Source: Salinisphaera sp002433465
GTDB lineage: Bacteria; Pseudomonadota; Gammaproteobacteria; Nevskiales; Salinisphaeraceae
Reading direction: 5' to 3'
DNA length: 64,000 nucleotides
Assembly: GCF_040361435.1 (NCBI RefSeq)
Contig: NZ_APNL01000008.1
Location: 1 to 64,000 of the forward strand
A model generated the notes under the pieces. It did no database searches and was not told the DNA's origin. It worked only from the letters and a program-made list of their open reading frames with translations. Positions 59,932 to 64,000 of the stretch are shown here, one piece after another. The position numbers and the translations under genes are program-made. The first letter of the stretch is position 1; each line of letters opens with the position of its first letter.

Positions 59932-60558
59932 CTAGTCGGCGTCGTGCTCGCTTTCGGGGAAGCGATCGCGCATGAGTACGTCGTCGAGCGCGAGCTGGCC
60001 GCTGCGCGGATGCGCGCCTTTCAACGTCTTGCCGATGCAGATCATCATGCAGATGCGATGGTCCGGCGGCAGGTTGATCAGATGCCCCACGCGCTTGAAG
60101 TCGAAGCCGTCCATGGGGCAGGAGTCGTAGCCCATGGCACGGGCGACGAGCATGGCGGTCTGGGCGGCCATGCCGCAGGAGCGCATGCCTTCATCGCGCT
60201 GCAGGCATTCGTCGTCGCGATAGAAGTGCTTGATCTCGCGGACCATGCTTTCGGCCACCGCCGTGGGGGCGTTGCGCCAGTAGCGCTCCGGTGACTTGGC
60301 CCAGCTTTTCAGGTCCAGGCAGAGCACCAGCAGCAGCGAGCATTCCGTCACCTGGGCCTGATCCCAGGCGGCCTTGCGGATTTCGGCTCGCAAGGCGTCA
60401 TCCTCGACGGCGACGAAACGCCAGTTCTGGATATTGAACGCCGTGGGCGAGAGCAGCACGTGCTCCATGAGCTCGCGCACTTCGTCTTCGGCCATACGAT
60501 GGTCCGGATCGAAATGGCGCACCGAGCGGCGCGTGGCGATGGCTTCGAATACATCCAT
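59932..60558 (-). CDS. Nitroreductase-family flavoprotein
   Basis: A 208-residue FMN-dependent nitroreductase-family oxidoreductase. The N-terminus IATRRSVRHFDPDHRM binds FMN phosphate, and SPTAFNIQNWRFVAV and GMAAQTAMLVARAMGYDSCP are typical. The physiological substrate is unknown. It lies 17 nt downstream of purB and may be cotranscribed. A 7-bp hairpin at 59926-59944 spans its stop codon in the 16-nt convergent gap; there is no T run. Confidence 0.9.
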   Translation of the reverse strand: MDVFEAIATRRSVRHFDPDHRMAEDEVRELMEHVLLSPTAFNIQNWRFVAVEDDALRAEIRKAAWDQAQVTECSLLLVLCLDLKSWAKSPERYWRNAPTAVAESMVREIKHFYRDDECLQRDEGMRSCGMAAQTAMLVARAMGYDSCPMDGFDFKRVGHLINLPPDHRICMMICIGKTLKGAHPRSGQLALDDVLMRDRFPESEHDAD

Positions 60559-60575
60559 AAATCAGCCCTGCGAGG

Positions 60576-61958
60576 TTAGCCCTGCGTGCCGCGAATGGCG
60601 CGCGCCTGTTCGGGCGCATTGCCCACGTAGTCGTGCGGACGCATGGCCTTGAGCCGCGCCTTGTCGTCGGCCGGAATATCCAACGATTCGATGAAGTCGC
60701 GCATGGCGGTGGCGTCGATCACCTTGCCCCGGGTGAGTGCCTTGAGCTGTTCGTAGGCGCCGCTGATGCCGCGAATCCGCATCACCGTCTGTACGGCTTC
60801 GGCGAGCACGATCCAGTTGTCTTCCAGATCGGCGTCGAGACGGGCCGGGTTGGCTTCGAGCTTGTTGATGCCCTTGAGCAGCGAGGCGTAAGCCACGCCG
60901 CCGTGGGCCAGGCCCACGCCCAGATTGCGCAGGACGGTGGAATCGGTCAGGTCGCGCTGCCAGCGCGAAATGGGCAGCTTGGCGGCCAGATGATCCATGA
61001 TCGCGTTCGCCAGGCCCAGATTGCCCTCGGCGTTCTCGAAATCGATGGGGTTCACCTTGTGCGGCATGGTCGACGAGCCCACCTCGCCCTCGACCGTGGC
61101 CTGCTTGAAATAGCCCAGCGAAATATAGCCCCAGATATCCTTGGCGAAATCCAGCAGCACCGTGTTCACGCGCATGAGCGCATGGAAGAACTCGGCGATG
61201 AAATCGTGCGGCTCGATCTGCGTGGTCGCCGGGCTGACTTCCAGATTCATGCCGCGAATGAAGCGGGTGGCGATGCCCGGCCAGTCCGCGTTCGGGTAGG
61301 CCGCGAAGTGGGCGTTGTAGTTGCCCACCGCGCCATTCATCTTGCCGAAGATGGTCACTTCCGCCAGCAGGGCGCGCTGGCGCGTGAGCCGCTGCACGAA
61401 CACCGCCATTTCCTTGCCCAGCGTGGTGGGCGAGGCGGACTGGCCATGCGTGCGCGAGAGCATGGGCGTATCGGCATGGGCTTCGGCCAAGGCCGAAATC
61501 GCCTCGATCACGCGATCGATGGCCGGCAGCAGGTTGTCGTCGCGGGCATCGCGCAGCATCTGCGCATAGGCGAGGTTGTTGATGTCTTCCGAGGTGCAGC
61601 CGAAGTGGATGAACTCGTTGACGTGCGCGATTTCCTCGACGTTCTTGATCTTGTTGCGCAGGTAGTACTCCACGGCTTTGACGTCGTGGTTGGTGGTGTC
61701 CTCGATGGACTTCACCTGCTGGCCTTCGTTGATATCGAATTCGTTGACGAGGCTGTCCAGAAATTCGGTCGCCTCGGCCGAGAACGGCTCGATATCGCCG
61801 ACCTCGGGTTCCGCTGCCAGGGCCTGCAGCCAGCGAACCTCCACGATCAGGCGATACCGGATCAAACCGTATTCGCTGCAGATCGAGCGCAGATCCCAGG
61901 TTTTATCCGCATAGCGGCCGTCGATCGGCGAAATCGCGGAGAGTGCGGTGAGTTGCAT
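60576..61958 (-). CDS. purB: Adenylosuccinate lyase
   Basis: PurB, 460 residues, E. coli type. It acts twice in purine synthesis: releasing fumarate from SAICAR and from adenylosuccinate. The fumarase-superfamily signature SSTMPHKVNPIDFENAEGN is near residue 290, and RTHGQSASPTTLGKE is near 165. The start MQLTALSAISPIDGRYADK matches the E. coli N-terminus; ATG 61964 two codons upstream is equally possible. It is divergent from fumC, which uses the same fumarate product. Confidence 0.97.
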   Translation of the reverse strand: MQLTALSAISPIDGRYADKTWDLRSICSEYGLIRYRLIVEVRWLQALAAEPEVGDIEPFSAEATEFLDSLVNEFDINEGQQVKSIEDTTNHDVKAVEYYLRNKIKNVEEIAHVNEFIHFGCTSEDINNLAYAQMLRDARDDNLLPAIDRVIEAISALAEAHADTPMLSRTHGQSASPTTLGKEMAVFVQRLTRQRALLAEVTIFGKMNGAVGNYNAHFAAYPNADWPGIATRFIRGMNLEVSPATTQIEPHDFIAEFFHALMRVNTVLLDFAKDIWGYISLGYFKQATVEGEVGSSTMPHKVNPIDFENAEGNLGLANAIMDHLAAKLPISRWQRDLTDSTVLRNLGVGLAHGGVAYASLLKGINKLEANPARLDADLEDNWIVLAEAVQTVMRIRGISGAYEQLKALTRGKVIDATAMRDFIESLDIPADDKARLKAMRPHDYVGNAPEQARAIRGTQG

Positions 61959-62107
61959 GGCCATGAGCAGGTGTTTCCGTTGTGTAACCGTCGATCGCAG
62001 CGGCTGCGTAGCACCGGGCCGGGGCAGGCTGCCAGCGTGCAAACGCCGCAGCCGCCGCCGTGCCTTGGCAGGTGGGCCGCCGGGCGATCGGAGGTTGCAA
62101 TAGTCGG

Positions 62108-62127
62108 TGATAGAATCGCGGATTCTA
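62108..62127 (+). promoter_or_regulatory. Extended -10 with overlapping inverted repeat (purB-fumC divergent promoter)
   Basis: TG at 62108-62109 followed by TAGAAT at 62111-62116 forms an extended -10 facing fumC. The same bases start a perfect inverted repeat, TAGAATC-GCG-GATTCTA (62111-62127), so TAGAAT is also read toward purB on the other strand. No good -35 is seen on either side. Confidence 0.45.
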
Positions 62128-62228
62128 CCGAATTCATTCGTGGTGCGTGGCCTCGTTCACGCATGAGCGATTTCATCCCGGTCCGGGCCACGCCCGGCCG
62201 CCAAGCCTTGAAAACGAAGGAGCACTCG

Positions 62229-63620
62229 ATGGCCGCAGATAACGATTACCGGATCGAAAAAGACAGCATGGGCGAACTCAAGGTGCCCACCGATGCGCTC
62301 TGGGGCGCGCAGTCGCAGCGTGCGGTCGACAATTTTCCGATCTCGGATCTGCGTGCGCCGCGCGCCATGATCAACGCCCTGGGCCTGATCAAGGCGAGTG
62401 CGGCCGACGTGAACCGCGACCTGGAACTGCTCGACGGCGATATCGCCCAGGCCATCATCGACAGCGCCACGGCCGTGGCCGAAGGCCAGTACGACGATCA
62501 TTTCCCGGTGGATATTTTCCAGACCGGGTCGGGCACCTCGACCAACATGAACACCAACGAGGTGGTCGCCCATCTGGCCACCGAAGCCGCCGGCCAGACC
62601 GTGCACCCGAACGACCACGTCAACATGGGTCAGTCGTCCAACGACGTGATTCCGACCGCCATTCACGTGGCGGCCGTCATCGAATGCGAACGCAAGCTGC
62701 TGCCGGCACTCACCCACATGCGCGACACGCTGCGCAAGAAGGGCGAAGAGCTCTCGGAGGTCGTCAAGACCGGGCGCACGCACCTTATGGATGCCATGCC
62801 GGTACGCTTTGATCAGGAGCTGGGCGGCTGGGCAGCACAGATCGATTCCGGCATCGCCCGCGTGGAAGCGGCGCTGCCGCGCATGCGCCGGCTGGCCCAG
62901 GGCGGCACCGCCGTGGGCACGGGCATCAACGCCCATCCCGAATTCGGCGAGCGTTTCGCCAAGGCCATCGGCAAGGCCAGCGGCTGCCGCTTTGAAACCA
63001 GCGGCAACTACTTCGAGAGCCTGTCGTCGCAGGACGCGGCGGTCGAACTGTCCGGCCAGCTCAAGACCATCGCCGTCTCCATGATGAAGATCGCCAACGA
63101 CCTGCGCTGGATGAACTCCGGCCCGCTCGCCGGTCTTGGCGAAATCCAGCTGGAAGCGCTGCAGCCCGGCTCCAGCATCATGCCTGGCAAGGTCAACCCG
63201 GTGATTCCGGAAGCCGCGGCCATGGTCAGCGCCCAGGTCATCGGCAACGACAGCACGATTACCGTCGCCGGCCAGTCCGGCAACTTCCAGCTCAACGTCA
63301 TGCTGCCGGTGATCGCCTACAACCTGCTGCAGAGCATCGAGCTGCTGGCCAACACCAGCCAGGTCATGGCCGACAAGGCGATTGCCAGCTTCACCGTCAA
63401 TCAGGCGAACCTGGACGATGCGCTGTCCAAGAATCCGATCCTGGTCACCGCGCTCAACTCGGTGATTGGCTACGACAAGGGCGCGGCCATCGCCAAGCAG
63501 GCGTACAAGGAAGGCAAGCCCATCAAGGAACTCACCCTGGAGCAGACCGACCTCAGCGAAGAAGAGATCGACCGTCTGCTTGACCCGGCCGACCTCACCA
63601 AGGGCGGCATCAAGAAATAG
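62229..63620 (+). CDS. fumC: Class II fumarate hydratase
   Basis: FumC, 463 residues, the iron-independent fumarase of the TCA cycle. It has the N-terminal region RIEKDSMGELKVPTDALWGA, FQTGSGTSTNMNTNEV near 95, the catalytic-loop signature GSSIMPGKVNPVIPE near 315, and a C-terminal domain. The start is the ATG with AAGGAGC about 7 nt upstream. Being an oxygen-stable class II enzyme, it fits an aerobic lifestyle. It ends with a strong terminator. Confidence 0.98.
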   Translation: MAADNDYRIEKDSMGELKVPTDALWGAQSQRAVDNFPISDLRAPRAMINALGLIKASAADVNRDLELLDGDIAQAIIDSATAVAEGQYDDHFPVDIFQTGSGTSTNMNTNEVVAHLATEAAGQTVHPNDHVNMGQSSNDVIPTAIHVAAVIECERKLLPALTHMRDTLRKKGEELSEVVKTGRTHLMDAMPVRFDQELGGWAAQIDSGIARVEAALPRMRRLAQGGTAVGTGINAHPEFGERFAKAIGKASGCRFETSGNYFESLSSQDAAVELSGQLKTIAVSMMKIANDLRWMNSGPLAGLGEIQLEALQPGSSIMPGKVNPVIPEAAAMVSAQVIGNDSTITVAGQSGNFQLNVMLPVIAYNLLQSIELLANTSQVMADKAIASFTVNQANLDDALSKNPILVTALNSVIGYDKGAAIAKQAYKEGKPIKELTLEQTDLSEEEIDRLLDPADLTKGGIKK

Positions 63621-63642
63621 GGCGGTTTACGCTCGCTATGGG

Positions 63643-63668
63643 AAGGCCCGCTTCGGCGGGCCTTTTTT
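63643..63668 (+). terminator. Rho-independent terminator after fumC
   Basis: Stem AAGGCCCGC / GCGGGCCTT with a TTCG tetraloop is followed by a T run (63663-63668), 22 nt after the stop codon. Confidence 0.95.
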
Positions 63669-63907
63669 ATGCGCGCAATAGTTGCCGTGGGGCGAAATCG
63701 ACCGCCATTCGAACCAAATATCCCACTTTATACGGATGGAACCCGCGCAATTCGGGCTTCACCCTTCGCACTCGCTGAGTAAACCGCAGCCTGCGGTATT
63801 GCCAGCCCCGGCCAGCCCTGCACCCTTGTGCGCCGCGCCCGTGCCGGCTTCCAACGAACACCCATACCGCAGCGGCCGTGGCGCCGCGCGGCCAAGAGGA
63901 ATAGAAC
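63669..63907 (+). other. Noncoding leader before the right-edge gene
   Basis: This 239-nt gap has no supportable gene. It should hold the promoter of the partial gene at 63908; TTTATA near 63725 is a possible -10, without a clear -35. Confidence 0.35.
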
Positions 63908-64000
63908 ATGTACAACGAACGTATGCTCGTCGGCGACCTGTCGCCGCCGCCCACCAGCGGCGATATGGACGACTGGCCGGATCAAGCGCCCTTCGTCCTA
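63908..64000 (+). CDS. Partial CDS at right edge, unknown
   Basis: Thirty-one codons are open from ATG 63908 to the end of the window, with ribosome site AAGAGGA about 8 nt upstream. The protein starts MYNERMLVGDLSPPPTSGDM and continues with acidic and Pro-rich residues. I do not recognise it, and there is no signal peptide in what is visible. The good ribosome site and the preceding terminator make a real gene likely. Confidence 0.6.
   Translation, partial: MYNERMLVGDLSPPPTSGDMDDWPDQAPFVL

Noticed and set aside
60633..62228. In-frame extension of fumC across purB (995 codons in total)
   Set aside because: The extension is antisense to purB, while fumC has a good ribosome site and a family-matching start at 62229.

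Overview
The window is a GC-rich chromosomal segment of a Gram-negative bacterium, almost certainly a gammaproteobacterium. The evidence is the long, nearly intact housekeeping cluster typical of that class, the LPS and outer-membrane biogenesis genes (bamA, skp, lpxD-fabZ-lpxA-lpxB, kdsA), and an E. coli-type PurB and FadE. A halophilic or marine deep-branching lineage such as Salinisphaera would fit the GC content and gene set, but that is inference.

Layout. 1-5.5 kb: a secreted amidase lipoprotein (minus), tRNA-Ser(UGA), class I fructose-bisphosphate aldolase and a cNMP-binding/patatin fusion. 5.5-12.5 kb: a minus-strand run dapE-yffB-dapD-dapC-glnD-map, covering late lysine/diaminopimelate synthesis, PII uridylylation and methionine aminopeptidase. 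12.7-37.7 kb: a long plus-strand cluster rpsB-tsf-pyrH-frr-uppS-cdsA-rseP-bamA-skp-lpxD-fabZ-lpxA-lpxB-rnhB-dnaE-accA-tilS-pyrG-kdsA-eno-ftsB-truD. It links translation, phospholipid and lipid A synthesis, envelope assembly and replication, with many ATGA-type stop/start overlaps. 37.8-38.9 kb: two minus-strand genes (DJ-1/PfpI family, Smr domain) interrupt the usual truD-surE order. 39-48.1 kb: surE-pcm-yqaA-nlpD, then alaC-hom-thrC-recJ. 48.1-53.8 kb: a minus-strand sufB-sufC-sufD-sufS-Rieske Fe-S assembly operon with a small membrane protein. 54-63.6 kb: a lipoprotein, two 4HBT thioesterases, a SelW-like protein, a DUF3293 protein, tetR-fadE, a nitroreductase, purB and fumC. The 5' end of an unidentified gene runs off the right edge.

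I see no phage, insertion sequence, CRISPR array or obvious defence island. The most interesting signals are comparative or regulatory. The MEP isoprenoid genes dxr, ispD and ispF are all missing from their conserved slots, and rpoS is missing after nlpD. A 9-codon leader ORF with a strong Shine-Dalgarno sequence ends inside the pyrH start codon. A diverged repeat occurs in two convergent intergenic gaps. ftsB appears to have a leaderless promoter. A terminator U-tract abuts the start of the DUF3293 gene. KdsA carries Asp at the residue that normally separates the metal-dependent and metal-independent classes.
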